Part shown: positions 28,027 through 36,072 of the stretch, piece by piece
How positions within the stretch are numbered: the stretch's first letter is position 1
Layout of the letters: each line of letters begins with the position of its first letter
The notes under the pieces: generated by a model
What the model saw: only the letters and a program-made list of their open reading frames with translations
Databases searched by the model: none
What the model was told of the DNA's origin: nothing
Made by a program: the position numbers and the translations under genes
Source: Dysgonomonas sp. PH5-45
GTDB lineage: Bacteria > Bacteroidota > Bacteroidia > Bacteroidales > Dysgonomonadaceae
NCBI RefSeq assembly: GCF_029893235.1
Contig: NZ_JARXWE010000001.1
Span: 1-64,000, forward strand
DNA length: 64,000 bases
Reading direction: 5' to 3'

Positions 28027-28557
28027 ATGAGTGTGGAACATTTAAAGACCATTGTGCGTAACATTCCGAACTTTCCCATAGAAGGCATACAGTTTAAGGA
28101 TGTAACCACGATGTTTAAAGAAGCGGCTGATCTGAAAGAGTTAGGCCAAGAACTGTCTAATCTGTACAAAGACAAAAAAATAACCAAGGTTGTAGGAATA
28201 GAATCGCGCGGGCTGATAATGGGACCCATCATGGCCTTAGGGCTAAATGCAGGATTTGTCCCCATCCGGAAGCCGGGTAAGCTTCCCGCCGAAATATATG
28301 AAGAAACCTATTCGAAGGAATATGGCACCGACTCCATACAGATACACAGGGATGCCCTCAACGAAAACGACATTGTACTTCTGCACGACGACCTCTTAGC
28401 CACAGGTGGAACCATGCTTGCCGCCTACAAACTGGTAAAAAGAATGGGGGTAAAAAAAGTGTATATAAATTTCATTATTGAATTGGAAGATTTAGGAGGG
28501 CGAAAAATATTTCCACAGGAAGTGGAGGTAAAATCGCTCATTAAGTTTAGTGAATAG
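28027..28557 (+). CDS. apt: Adenine phosphoribosyltransferase
   Basis: Apt salvages adenine by joining it to PRPP to give AMP. The 176-residue cytosolic protein has the type I PRT fold. It begins with IRxxPxFPxxGxxFKD-like residues (NIPNFPIEGIQFKDVT). ESRGLIMGPIMA and the Apt-specific RKPGKLP follow. The PRPP-binding loop is VLLHDDLLATGGTM, with His in place of the more usual Val or Ile before the two Asp. It lies 67 bp past mnmG, with the parS-like site between them, and 40 bp before uvrC. Confidence 0.95.
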   Translation: MSVEHLKTIVRNIPNFPIEGIQFKDVTTMFKEAADLKELGQELSNLYKDKKITKVVGIESRGLIMGPIMALGLNAGFVPIRKPGKLPAEIYEETYSKEYGTDSIQIHRDALNENDIVLLHDDLLATGGTMLAAYKLVKRMGVKKVYINFIIELEDLGGRKIFPQEVEVKSLIKFSE

Positions 28558-28597
28558 ATATATTCATTTACCATTCGTATATTTAATTTTACAGCAG

Positions 28598-30412
28598 ATG
28601 GAAAAGCCAATATCATACAAAGAGCATCTGAAAAGTATTATCGTAAATATCCCCGAAAAGCCGGGATGTTATCAGTATTTCGACGACAAGGGTACTGTTA
28701 TATATGTAGGTAAGGCAAAAAACCTAAAAAAAAGAGTTTCGTCTTACTTCAGTAAATATCAAGACAATGCCAAAACCCGCGTTTTGGTAAGCAAGATTCG
28801 GGACATAAGATATATTGTTGTAGACACAGAGGAAGACACTTTTTTGCTCGAAAACAATCTCATAAAGGAACTCCGCCCACGATACAATATTATGCTCAAG
28901 GACGATAAGACCTACCCGTCTATCGTCATCAAAAATGAATATTTCCCGCGTATATTCCAAACCAGAAAAGTAATAAAAGACGGCTCGGAATATTTTGGCC
29001 CTTACACCTCTATTCTCAGCATCAGAGCCATGATGGAGATTATACACAAACTATATCCCATCCGCACTTGCAACCTAAACCTGACGCCCGAAAATATTGC
29101 AACAGGCAAATTTAAGGTATGTCTCGAATACCACATAAAACGCTGTTTAGGCCCATGCCAAAAGCTGCAAACAATGGACGACTATAATCAGAATGTGAGA
29201 TACATTAAGGAAATATTGAAAGGAAATGTCAGCGTTGTAAGCAAAACAATGTTTGACGAAATGCAGGCTTTAGCAGCTGAATATAAATTTGAGGAAGCAC
29301 AAAAAATCAAAGAAAAATACCTGCTGATTGAGAATTTTAAGAATAAAACAACCGTTGTTAGCAACCTAAATTACAATATTGATATATTTAATTGCGAATC
29401 GGACGATAATTCTTTCTATATCAATTATTTGCATGTGCATAATGGAGCTATAATACAAGCATATACCTTCGAGTACAAAAAACGCTTGGACGAAGACCAA
29501 GCCCTTATGCTGGGCATGGGTATTATTGAGATGCGCGAACGCTTCAAAAGCAAATCGAAAGAGATTATAGTTCCTTTCTTGCCCGACATTACATTAAGCG
29601 GTGTTGAATTTACCATACCTCAGAAAGGCGATAAAAAGAAACTTCTGGAGCTATCGCACCAGAATGTGAAACAATACAAAATAGATAAACTAAAACGTAA
29701 CGAAACACTGAATCCCGACCAAAGAGGTATGCGTATTGTAAAAGCAATGCAAAGCGACCTTCACCTGAAAGCCCCGCCCGTACATATAGAGTGTTTCGAC
29801 AACTCTAATATACAAGGCACAAACCCCGTATCGGCATGTGTGGTTTTTAAGATGGGAAAACCGTCGAAGAGAGATTACCGGCATTTTATTGTGAAAACGG
29901 TTGAAGGCCCTAACGACTTCGACACGATGAAAGAAGCCGTATATCGCCGCTATCACCGTATGATAGAGGAAGAGACTCCCCTACCCCAACTCATCGTTAT
30001 AGACGGAGGAAAAGGTCAATTAAGCGCTGCATGTCAGATACTTAAAGAATTAGGCATTTACGGCAAAGTAGCCATCATAGGGATTGCAAAACGGTTGGAG
30101 GAAATATATTATCCCGAAGATTCAATACCCTTATATCTCGACAAAAACTCTGAAACACTCAAGGTTATACAACACCTACGTGACGAAGCCCACCGCTTTG
30201 GTATAACCTTTCACCGTAAACGTCGCAGCAAATCGCAAACGACTTCCGAGCTCGACAAGATAAAAGGAATCGGAGCCGAGACAAAGAAAATTCTATTAAA
30301 ACACTTTAAAAGCATAAAACGCATAAAAGAATCTGATTTACAAGAAATTAAAGATATCGTAGGTCACCATAAAGCCGAACTTATAAAAACATATTTCGAT
30401 ACAAATAAATAA
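28598..30412 (+). CDS. uvrC: Excinuclease ABC subunit C
   Basis: UvrC makes the two incisions of nucleotide excision repair after UvrAB loading. The protein has 604 residues from the ATG at 28598; the frame opens earlier at 28550, but those codons overlap apt and precede the conserved start (IPEKPGCYQYFDDKG). The order is the GIY-YIG nuclease (GTVIYVGKAKNLKKRVSSYF), a Cys-containing segment (CLEYHIKRCLGPC), a UVR helix (AAEYKFEEAQKIKEKY), the RNase-H-like nuclease (IECFDNSNIQGTNPVSACVV, IDGGKGQLSAA) and C-terminal helix-hairpin-helix motifs (LDKIKGIGAETKKILLKHF). All expected domains are present. Confidence 0.96.
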   Translation: MEKPISYKEHLKSIIVNIPEKPGCYQYFDDKGTVIYVGKAKNLKKRVSSYFSKYQDNAKTRVLVSKIRDIRYIVVDTEEDTFLLENNLIKELRPRYNIMLKDDKTYPSIVIKNEYFPRIFQTRKVIKDGSEYFGPYTSILSIRAMMEIIHKLYPIRTCNLNLTPENIATGKFKVCLEYHIKRCLGPCQKLQTMDDYNQNVRYIKEILKGNVSVVSKTMFDEMQALAAEYKFEEAQKIKEKYLLIENFKNKTTVVSNLNYNIDIFNCESDDNSFYINYLHVHNGAIIQAYTFEYKKRLDEDQALMLGMGIIEMRERFKSKSKEIIVPFLPDITLSGVEFTIPQKGDKKKLLELSHQNVKQYKIDKLKRNETLNPDQRGMRIVKAMQSDLHLKAPPVHIECFDNSNIQGTNPVSACVVFKMGKPSKRDYRHFIVKTVEGPNDFDTMKEAVYRRYHRMIEEETPLPQLIVIDGGKGQLSAACQILKELGIYGKVAIIGIAKRLEEIYYPEDSIPLYLDKNSETLKVIQHLRDEAHRFGITFHRKRRSKSQTTSELDKIKGIGAETKKILLKHFKSIKRIKESDLQEIKDIVGHHKAELIKTYFDTNK

Positions 30413-30532
30413 CTATATCTTTTTGCCTTTTTATCAGGCAATATTCATTGTTAAAAAAACTGTTATTTCCCGTTTCGTCAGAACTTACACTTGCCATTCA
30501 TTGTTATAAAAGTATCTAATAATAAAGCAACT

Positions 30533-31099
30533 ATGGAAAGAGAAGTAATGTACAAATTAAGAAAAGCGGTAAAATATTGGTGGATATCGCTTATAATTGG
30601 CCTTTTGGCAATAGGTTTGGGTATTTGGTGTATCGCTTCGCCGATGTCTACACTGATAGCCCTTTCTATCGTGTTCGCAATCAGCTTTTTGGTCACAGGA
30701 GCCATGGAAATATCATTTGCCGTAGCAAACAGAGATAATATAAATGGTTGGGGATGGTCGTTGACAAGCGGTATAATAGACTTGCTGTTTGGCGTATTCC
30801 TCATAGTTATGCCGATAGAGGTTATCACCACAATATTCGCCTTGTTTATAGGTATCTGGATTATGTTCCGTTCCATTTGGGGAGTGGGTATGGCTATCGA
30901 CCTCCAAAAATTTGGGGCAAAAGGCTGGGGATGGCTGCTTACGCTGGCCATTTTAGGAATTTTGGTTTCATTCATATTTATCATGGATCCCCCGTTTGCA
31001 ATGAGCTTTATTGTAGCATTTGCTTCCGTTGGTTTTATTTTTTACGGGTTATTCAGGGTATTCTTGGCAATAAAACTAAAATCACTACACAGGCTTTAA
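30533..31099 (+). CDS. HdeD/DUF308-family membrane protein
   Basis: This is an inner-membrane protein of 188 residues from the ATG at 30533; the first 14 codons of the longer frame look unrelated to the family. It has six hydrophobic segments in three pairs (WWISLIIGLLAIGLGIWCIA; ALSIVFAISFLVTGAMEI; GWGWSLTSGIIDLLFGVFLI; IFALFIGIWIMFRSIWGV; LLTLAILGILVSFIFIM; IVAFASVGFIFYGLFRVF), as in HdeD, an acid-stress protein of enterobacteria. The precise function in Bacteroidota is not known. It stands alone after uvrC and is closed by a terminator. Confidence 0.85.
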   Translation: MEREVMYKLRKAVKYWWISLIIGLLAIGLGIWCIASPMSTLIALSIVFAISFLVTGAMEISFAVANRDNINGWGWSLTSGIIDLLFGVFLIVMPIEVITTIFALFIGIWIMFRSIWGVGMAIDLQKFGAKGWGWLLTLAILGILVSFIFIMDPPFAMSFIVAFASVGFIFYGLFRVFLAIKLKSLHRL

Positions 31100-31127
31100 A
31101 AAGCGGCTTATTTAGATAAAAATTATC

Positions 31128-31166
31128 AAAAGACCATGCAAAATAACCTTGTATGGTCTTTTGGTT
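31128..31166 (+). terminator. Intrinsic terminator after the HdeD-like gene
   Basis: AAAAGACCAT (31128-31137) pairs with ATGGTCTTTT (31153-31162), ending in T residues. The stem is perfect over 10 bp and works in either direction, but only the plus strand has a gene to close. Confidence 0.8.
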
Positions 31167-31189
31167 TATGATAACATCATATAAATTCT

Positions 31190-31197
31190 TATTTTTG
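31190..31197 (+). promoter_or_regulatory. Candidate -7 element for the dtd run
   Basis: TATTTTTG matches TAnnTTTG, 16 bp before the dtd start codon. The nearest TTG (31161) is 26 bp away, longer than usual. Confidence 0.45.
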
Positions 31198-31213
31198 CAT
31201 TAAAATAGGAGGA

Positions 31214-31666
31214 ATGAGGGTACTTATTCAACGGGTCAGAAAAGCTTCGGTAACAATAGAAAACGAGCTGAAATCTCAAATAGGCGAAGGCTTATTGATT
31301 CTATTGGGAATAGAAGATAGCGACACAAGGGAAGACATAGAATGGCTTGCCGGAAAAACGGTGAATTTGCGCATTTTTGACGACGAAAACGGCGTGATGA
31401 ACCTTTCGGTACTCAACACCGGAGCCGATGTAATGGTTGTTTCGCAATTTACCCTGTTGGCTTCGACCAAAAAGGGAAACCGCCCCTCATACATAAGGGC
31501 ATCGAAACCCGATGTGGCGATACCTCTTTACGAAGAATTTTGCAAAACTATAGAAACAAAAATAAACAAACAGGTACAGACAGGCCTCTTCGGGGCCGAT
31601 ATGGAGATAGAACTTATCAATGACGGGCCTGTTACCATTTGGATAGATTCCAAAAACAAAGAATAA
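31214..31666 (+). CDS. dtd: D-aminoacyl-tRNA deacylase
   Basis: Dtd frees tRNAs that carry D-amino acids (or glycine on tRNA-Ala) and so guards translation. The 150-residue protein has the whole DTD fold: MRVLIQRVRKASVTI at the start, the active-site SQFTL motif (VVSQFTLLAST) and the C-terminal cross-subunit motif GPVTIWIDS with the Gly-Pro pair. It leads a tight plus-strand run with a MazG-like gene 10 bp downstream, then deoC and two glycosyltransferases. Confidence 0.96.
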   Translation: MRVLIQRVRKASVTIENELKSQIGEGLLILLGIEDSDTREDIEWLAGKTVNLRIFDDENGVMNLSVLNTGADVMVVSQFTLLASTKKGNRPSYIRASKPDVAIPLYEEFCKTIETKINKQVQTGLFGADMEIELINDGPVTIWIDSKNKE

Positions 31667-31676
31667 ACTGTAGGCT

Positions 31677-32012
31677 ATGACCGATATAACCTTGCACCAA
31701 GCACAACAGAAGGTCGATGAATGGATATCAAAATATGGTGTCCGCTACTTTAGCGAACTCACCAATATGGCTATCCTCACCGAAGAAGTGGGCGAACTTG
31801 CCCGCATCGTAGCAAGGACTTATGGCGATCAGTCGTTCAAGAAAACCGATTTGCAAAAAAATTTAGCCGACGAAATGGCCGATGTGCTGTGGGTCTTGAT
31901 ATGTATGGCCAATCAGACCGGCGTAGACCTGACGGAAGCCTTTCTGAAAAATATGGAAAAGAAAACCGAAAGAGACAGCACAAGACACCTTAACAACGAT
32001 AAATTGAAATAA
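31677..32012 (+). CDS. MazG-like nucleotide pyrophosphohydrolase
   Basis: This is a single-domain all-helical protein of 111 residues. The metal-binding acidic pattern of the MazG/dUTPase-like superfamily is present as LTEEVGELARIV (ExxE) and DEMADVLWVLICMAN (ExxD). Such enzymes hydrolyse (d)NTPs to monophosphates and may clear abnormal nucleotides. The exact substrate cannot be read from sequence. It lies 10 bp after dtd and 29 bp before deoC, consistent with one transcript. Confidence 0.88.
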   Translation: MTDITLHQAQQKVDEWISKYGVRYFSELTNMAILTEEVGELARIVARTYGDQSFKKTDLQKNLADEMADVLWVLICMANQTGVDLTEAFLKNMEKKTERDSTRHLNNDKLK

Positions 32013-32041
32013 AAAAACGAAAGGAAAATATATATAGAGAT

Positions 32042-32902
32042 ATGAACAAATACCAAGATACGCTCAAGCAATACAAAACAAACCTCAACGACAACGAGGT
32101 AAGAGCAAAAACTGAAGAAATACTATTCAAAAAATTTGCTGAAAACAATACGCAGGAAGTGTATCGGAAGCTGTATTCGTGCATCGACCTGACCTCGCTT
32201 AATACTACCGATACTCGCGAAACGATTTGGAAACTAACCGAAACAGTAAACAGTTTTGAAGGCACACGCCCCGACATGAACAACGTTGCCGCCATTTGCA
32301 CATACCCCTCGTTTGCCGAAACGGTAAGGGAAGCACTAACGGCGCAAGATGTGAAAATAGCATGCGTTGCGGCTGGATTTCCTTCTGGACAAACGTTTCC
32401 CGAAGTAAAAGTTGCCGAAACAGCTTTGGCCGTAGCTTCGGGAGCCGACGAAATAGACATCGTACTTAACCTTGGTTTGTTTCTGGACGAAAACTACGAA
32501 GAACTTTGTGAAGAAATAGGCGAAATAAAAGCCGCATGCCGCCATGTCAAACTGAAAGTCATTCTCGAAACAGGAGCCCTGCGCACAGCGTCGGATATAA
32601 CCAAAGCGACTTTGCTGGCAATGTATTCGGGAGCCGACTTCATTAAAACATCCACAGGCAAAGACTACGAAGGGGCTACACCCGACACCGCTTACACGAT
32701 ATGCACGGCAATAAAGGAATACTATAAGAAAACAGGGTTGAAAATAGGCTTTAAAGCCTCTGGAGGTATCAGAACAACTGCCGATGCAGTTAAATACTAC
32801 ACCCTTGTGAAAGAAATTTTAGGCGACGAATGGTGCAACAATAATCTGTTCAGAATCGGTGCAAGCAGCCTTGCCGACAACCTACTAAAAGAAATAAAGT
32901 AA
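32042..32902 (+). CDS. deoC: Deoxyribose-phosphate aldolase
   Basis: DeoC splits 2-deoxyribose 5-phosphate into glyceraldehyde 3-phosphate and acetaldehyde in deoxynucleoside breakdown. The 286-residue TIM barrel shows CIDLTSLNTTDT near the N-terminus, EIDIVLNLG, KVILETGAL, and the Schiff-base lysine in ADFIKTSTGK. KIGFKASGGIRT and a phosphate-binding FRIGASS end follow. It is somewhat longer than the E. coli form at the N-terminus, typical of the longer class. It fits functionally with its MazG-like neighbour (nucleotide turnover). Confidence 0.95.
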   Translation: MNKYQDTLKQYKTNLNDNEVRAKTEEILFKKFAENNTQEVYRKLYSCIDLTSLNTTDTRETIWKLTETVNSFEGTRPDMNNVAAICTYPSFAETVREALTAQDVKIACVAAGFPSGQTFPEVKVAETALAVASGADEIDIVLNLGLFLDENYEELCEEIGEIKAACRHVKLKVILETGALRTASDITKATLLAMYSGADFIKTSTGKDYEGATPDTAYTICTAIKEYYKKTGLKIGFKASGGIRTTADAVKYYTLVKEILGDEWCNNNLFRIGASSLADNLLKEIK

Positions 32903-32917
32903 GAATAATATTACTCA

Positions 32918-33805
32918 ATGGTTTACACTGTTTTAAACGGCCGATTGGGCAACAATATGTTTCAGATTGCAGCAGGGGCAACCCTTGCAGCAAGGAATAA
33001 TGATGATTTTATAGCTCAATGTTATAATGGGCTTGTATCTGTTCCGGGCGACAACCGCCACATAACAGAATATATAGAGCAATACCGGAACAATATTTTT
33101 CGCAAAGTAAAGATAGAGGCCAGTAAACCGGGCGATTATTTCTTTTACAGTGAGCCTTCGCTTAGGTATTCGGAGATTCCTTACAGGAATAATATCCGTA
33201 TGCACGGCTGGTTTCAGTCCGAAAAATACTTCGACCGCAAAGTTGTTCTTGACCTATTTGAGATACCTGCCCAAACAAAAGAATACATAGAAAACAAATA
33301 CGGACACATATTTGCCCAAGGTGCTGTAAATTCAATACATATCCGCCGGGGCGACTATCTTAAGATTCCGCACTATTATCCTGCCACAACGCTTCAATAT
33401 TTTAAGAAAGCAATAAAAATGCTTGGCGAGAACGAACGCTATCTGATCCTCAGCGACGATATCGACTGGGCAAAGCAACACTTCACAGGTAGTAATTTTT
33501 ACTTTTCCGAAAAAGAAGAACCCCTCGTAGATCTTTACCTGCAAACATATTGCAAAAACAATATTATCAGCAACAGCAGCTTTAGCTGGTGGGGGGCATG
33601 GCTCAATCCTAACGAAGATAAAACAGTGATCTGCCCTACCCCATGGCATGGAATCATATACAAGAAAAAAGACGATTGCGACCTCGTTCCCGAATCGTGG
33701 GTGCGGATCAAGAACAATATACCTCTCAGTAAAAAGCTTTTAGCAAGGCGTTTATACATCAAAGAAAAGTGGAATGGCCTGAAAAGACGGCTCAATAAAA
33801 AATAA
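32918..33805 (+). CDS. Alpha-1,2-fucosyltransferase-like glycosyltransferase (GT11)
   Basis: This is a 295-residue cytosolic or membrane-associated transferase of family GT11. It starts with the family pattern LNGRLGNNMFQIAAGATLA. It contains the GDP-fucose binding motif SIHIRRGDYLKIP and the C-terminal SNSSFSWWGAWLN, both hallmarks of bacterial alpha-1,2-fucosyltransferases. The acceptor is unknown, presumably a surface glycan. It lies 15 bp after deoC and 9 bp before a GT2 gene, so glycan genes seem to have been appended to a nucleotide-metabolism operon. Confidence 0.9.
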   Translation: MVYTVLNGRLGNNMFQIAAGATLAARNNDDFIAQCYNGLVSVPGDNRHITEYIEQYRNNIFRKVKIEASKPGDYFFYSEPSLRYSEIPYRNNIRMHGWFQSEKYFDRKVVLDLFEIPAQTKEYIENKYGHIFAQGAVNSIHIRRGDYLKIPHYYPATTLQYFKKAIKMLGENERYLILSDDIDWAKQHFTGSNFYFSEKEEPLVDLYLQTYCKNNIISNSSFSWWGAWLNPNEDKTVICPTPWHGIIYKKKDDCDLVPESWVRIKNNIPLSKKLLARRLYIKEKWNGLKRRLNKK

Positions 33806-33814
33806 ATTAAGCTT

Positions 33815-34693
33815 ATGAACCAGCAGCCTTTGTTTTCGCTGATAACACCCAGCTACAATACCGTCAAATACGTACAAGAGATGATTGACAGTGTGTTTGC
33901 CCAAACATATATCAACTGGGAGCTTATCATAATAGACGATTGTTCGACCGACGATTCGTGGCAATATCTGCAACAATATGCCAATCACCCCCAGATAAGT
34001 ATTTACCAGAACGACCGCAACCGTGGTGTGGGGCATTCGTACCACAGGGCAAGCTATTTGGCAAAAGGAGAGATTATAGGTATTCTCGACCCCGACGATT
34101 CGCTGGCAACAAACGACGCTCTTGAGATAATGGTGAAGCATCATTTGCATTACAAAGACTCGGGCATAATCTGTTCGCGCCACTATGCGTTTAACGAATG
34201 GCAGGGGATTTTGTGGGAGTCAGCTCCAAGAGATAAAGACGAAAATCTCAGCTATCTGACCGACCGTGAGAACCACGCAGAGCATTTTATTACCTTCAAG
34301 AGAGAACCTTATCGCCTTGTGGGGGGTATCAATCCAACTTACAGGAATGCACCCGACCAAGACCTTTATTTCCGCATGGAAGAAGTAAGCAAAATTACCT
34401 TCGTTGACGACATTCTCTATAACTACCGCATAACCAGTGGCGGACTCACCCGCAACAGTTATAAAAACATGTATTGGCACGTAAATTCTATTATCATATC
34501 GTGTCAAAGGCGGGGCATTGACCCCGAACCTGTGGTCGATAAGCTGATAAAACAACTCATGCAGCCACGTATAGACCAGTATAACCGCCTCCTAAATTCA
34601 CGATACTACAAAGTGGGTTACAAGGTGCTGACACCTATCTATAAGACAAAAGATTTTTTAAGCCGCATATTTAAACCAAAAAGAGGTATCTAA
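33815..34693 (+). CDS. Glycosyltransferase family 2
   Basis: This is a 292-residue GT-A fold transferase. The nucleotide-sugar binding start is FSLITPSYNTVKYVQEMIDSV. IIDDCSTDDSW and the metal-binding ILDPDDSLATND (a DxD-type motif) follow, with an acceptor-side APDQDLYFRM segment. The C-terminus is basic and helical. The donor and acceptor cannot be predicted. It is the last gene of the dtd run and probably acts with the fucosyltransferase 9 bp upstream on the same glycan. Confidence 0.9.
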   Translation: MNQQPLFSLITPSYNTVKYVQEMIDSVFAQTYINWELIIIDDCSTDDSWQYLQQYANHPQISIYQNDRNRGVGHSYHRASYLAKGEIIGILDPDDSLATNDALEIMVKHHLHYKDSGIICSRHYAFNEWQGILWESAPRDKDENLSYLTDRENHAEHFITFKREPYRLVGGINPTYRNAPDQDLYFRMEEVSKITFVDDILYNYRITSGGLTRNSYKNMYWHVNSIIISCQRRGIDPEPVVDKLIKQLMQPRIDQYNRLLNSRYYKVGYKVLTPIYKTKDFLSRIFKPKRGI

Positions 34694-34712
34694 TTTATAA
34701 ATACCTCCTTTA
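34684..34712 (+). terminator. Weak hairpin at the end of the glycosyltransferase gene
   Basis: GAGGTAT pairs with ATACCTC around the stop codon, followed by a poor T-tract (CTTTAC). It could end the dtd run, but the stem is short. Confidence 0.35.
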
Positions 34713-34742
34713 CATTATTTTAGATTCGTAAATTAACTATAT

Positions 34743-35798
34743 TTATTTCATCTGAACAAATTTCAATTCTGGCGAAATTTTATACTTAGTTACAATTGTT
34801 TCTTCATCATCCCCTTCGGCATAATAGTTCGTAACTGTTATCGTTTCACCTTTCACAATCGCGTATATATCGTTTGTGTAAAATGTTCTTTTCTCACCTA
34901 CCTGCAAATGATTAATATAATTACCATTAAAATCATAACTGATTAAATACTCAAAAAATTCCGGACTTTCTCCTGGATACTTAGACACAACAATAACAGA
35001 TTTTATACTTCCGCTTTCATCTTCATAAATAGTTTTTCCTTTTACTAATTCATTGTTTTTTAGCTCTTTATTCAACATATGGTCTTGGATATTATTTATT
35101 TTTAACGCAAGCCTTTCCTGCTGAGTAATTCCTTTGCTTTTAGAATATTTATCTTGTTCTGCCTGACTCCAGTAGTTCATTCCGAATTTTGTTTCCGGAA
35201 TATCTTTTTCAATAGAAGTATTAACCTCCTGTTCTTGTTCTCTTACTATAGGTACGTTTTTAAATATGAAATAACCATTAGGCTTATCAATATAACCAGA
35301 ATCCCAAGCTTTTCCTACCAGCCGTACCTGAGTAAATGACGTTGCTTTCGAACTAAATCGTGATAATAAGACTTTTACTTTACTGGGAGTATTGTTAAGC
35401 AATCTGCCACTTGCGTTTCCGCTATGCTTACTTTCTGTACCCGCAAAAATAATATCTATACGGCATTTATTTCCTAAGTTATCATACGCTTCATAACCAC
35501 CCAGTCGATAACTTCCAATGTCTTCTCCTTTGTTAGTTATTGTAAATTCCAACACGTAATAATCCCCACTCATGGTTGCTCCAACCCAATTCATTTGTAT
35601 ATTTTTGTGCGGAGTACTATAAGACATTTTTGAATCACTACCGCTCAATTCTACTGTCCCCAAAATCTTGTCAACTTGTTTTACTGTCTTTTCTAAGCTT
35701 TTAGCCAGTTTATCTAAAAACTGTGCATGACAGTCGCCACTATATGCGAGTAATACGACTGATAATAAGATAAATGCAATTTTCTGTTTCTGTTTCAT
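34743..35798 (-). CDS. Secreted protein of unknown function
   Basis: The 351-residue protein has a signal peptide (IAFILLSVVLLAYSGDCHAQ, cleavage after HAQ). An amphipathic stretch (FLDKLAKSLEKTVKQVDKIL) and a beta-rich domain (about 60-190) follow, with features of extracellular Ig-like folds (YYVLEFTITNKGED, GYEAYDNLGNKCRI). The C-terminal part (about 240-351) is another beta-rich region. I recognise no named family. It is probably periplasmic or at the cell surface. It stands alone, convergent with the glycosyltransferase gene, and its upstream side faces the plus-strand RNA described next. Confidence 0.7.
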   Translation of the reverse strand: MKQKQKIAFILLSVVLLAYSGDCHAQFLDKLAKSLEKTVKQVDKILGTVELSGSDSKMSYSTPHKNIQMNWVGATMSGDYYVLEFTITNKGEDIGSYRLGGYEAYDNLGNKCRIDIIFAGTESKHSGNASGRLLNNTPSKVKVLLSRFSSKATSFTQVRLVGKAWDSGYIDKPNGYFIFKNVPIVREQEQEVNTSIEKDIPETKFGMNYWSQAEQDKYSKSKGITQQERLALKINNIQDHMLNKELKNNELVKGKTIYEDESGSIKSVIVVSKYPGESPEFFEYLISYDFNGNYINHLQVGEKRTFYTNDIYAIVKGETITVTNYYAEGDDEETIVTKYKISPELKFVQMK

Positions 35799-35817
35799 AG
35801 TTCATGATTTTAATTAA

Positions 35818-35825
35818 TAAATTTC
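35818..35825 (+). promoter_or_regulatory. Candidate -7 element for the 6S-like RNA
   Basis: TAAATTTC differs at one position from TAnnTTTG. It lies about 7-10 bp before the predicted 5' end of the structured RNA, as expected for a -7 element. Confidence 0.4.
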
Positions 35826-35831
35826 AATAAA

Positions 35832-36024
35832 AAAACGTGGGTACTGCTATCTATCCATTATTGAGGTATCGCCAAACACCCTATCCGCAGATAGACAACA
35901 GCCCCACGTCCATAATGAAACAGACGTGAGCGCATGTTGCTATTATTATCTCTACGGTTTTTGGGAAAATTTGGCGATTTTCAATAATCGAGATAATATC
36001 TCATAACGCTTCCGTTATTTTTTT
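35832..36024 (+). ncRNA. 6S / Bacteroidales-1-like structured RNA
   Basis: This is a long rod-like fold in a region with no plus-strand gene. The outer stem pairs 35857-35876 (ATTATTGAGGTATCGCCAAA) with 35970-35988 (TTTGGCGATTTTCAATAAT). A large internal bubble follows (CACCCTATCCGC opposite a purine/T-rich strand). An upper stem includes AGATA...ACAACA with TGTTGC...TATCT. The tip is CACGTC-loop-GACGTG (35905-35928). A perfect hairpin with a T-run closes the 3' end. Closing stem, central bubble and apical hairpin are the architecture of 6S RNA, which mimics an open promoter and binds RNA polymerase. The Bacteroidales-1 motif described in this order has similar shape. The assignment is from hand folding, not a covariance model. 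Confidence 0.6.
36003..36024 (+). terminator. Intrinsic terminator of the 6S-like RNA
   Basis: ATAACG, loop CTTC, CGTTAT and then a run of T. The T-run is on the plus strand only, so it cannot end the leftward gene to its right. This supports a plus-strand RNA ending here. Confidence 0.75.
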
Positions 36025-36072
36025 AATATATATCTAATTGTCAACGCTTTGACTATTAATAATAAATGCTAT

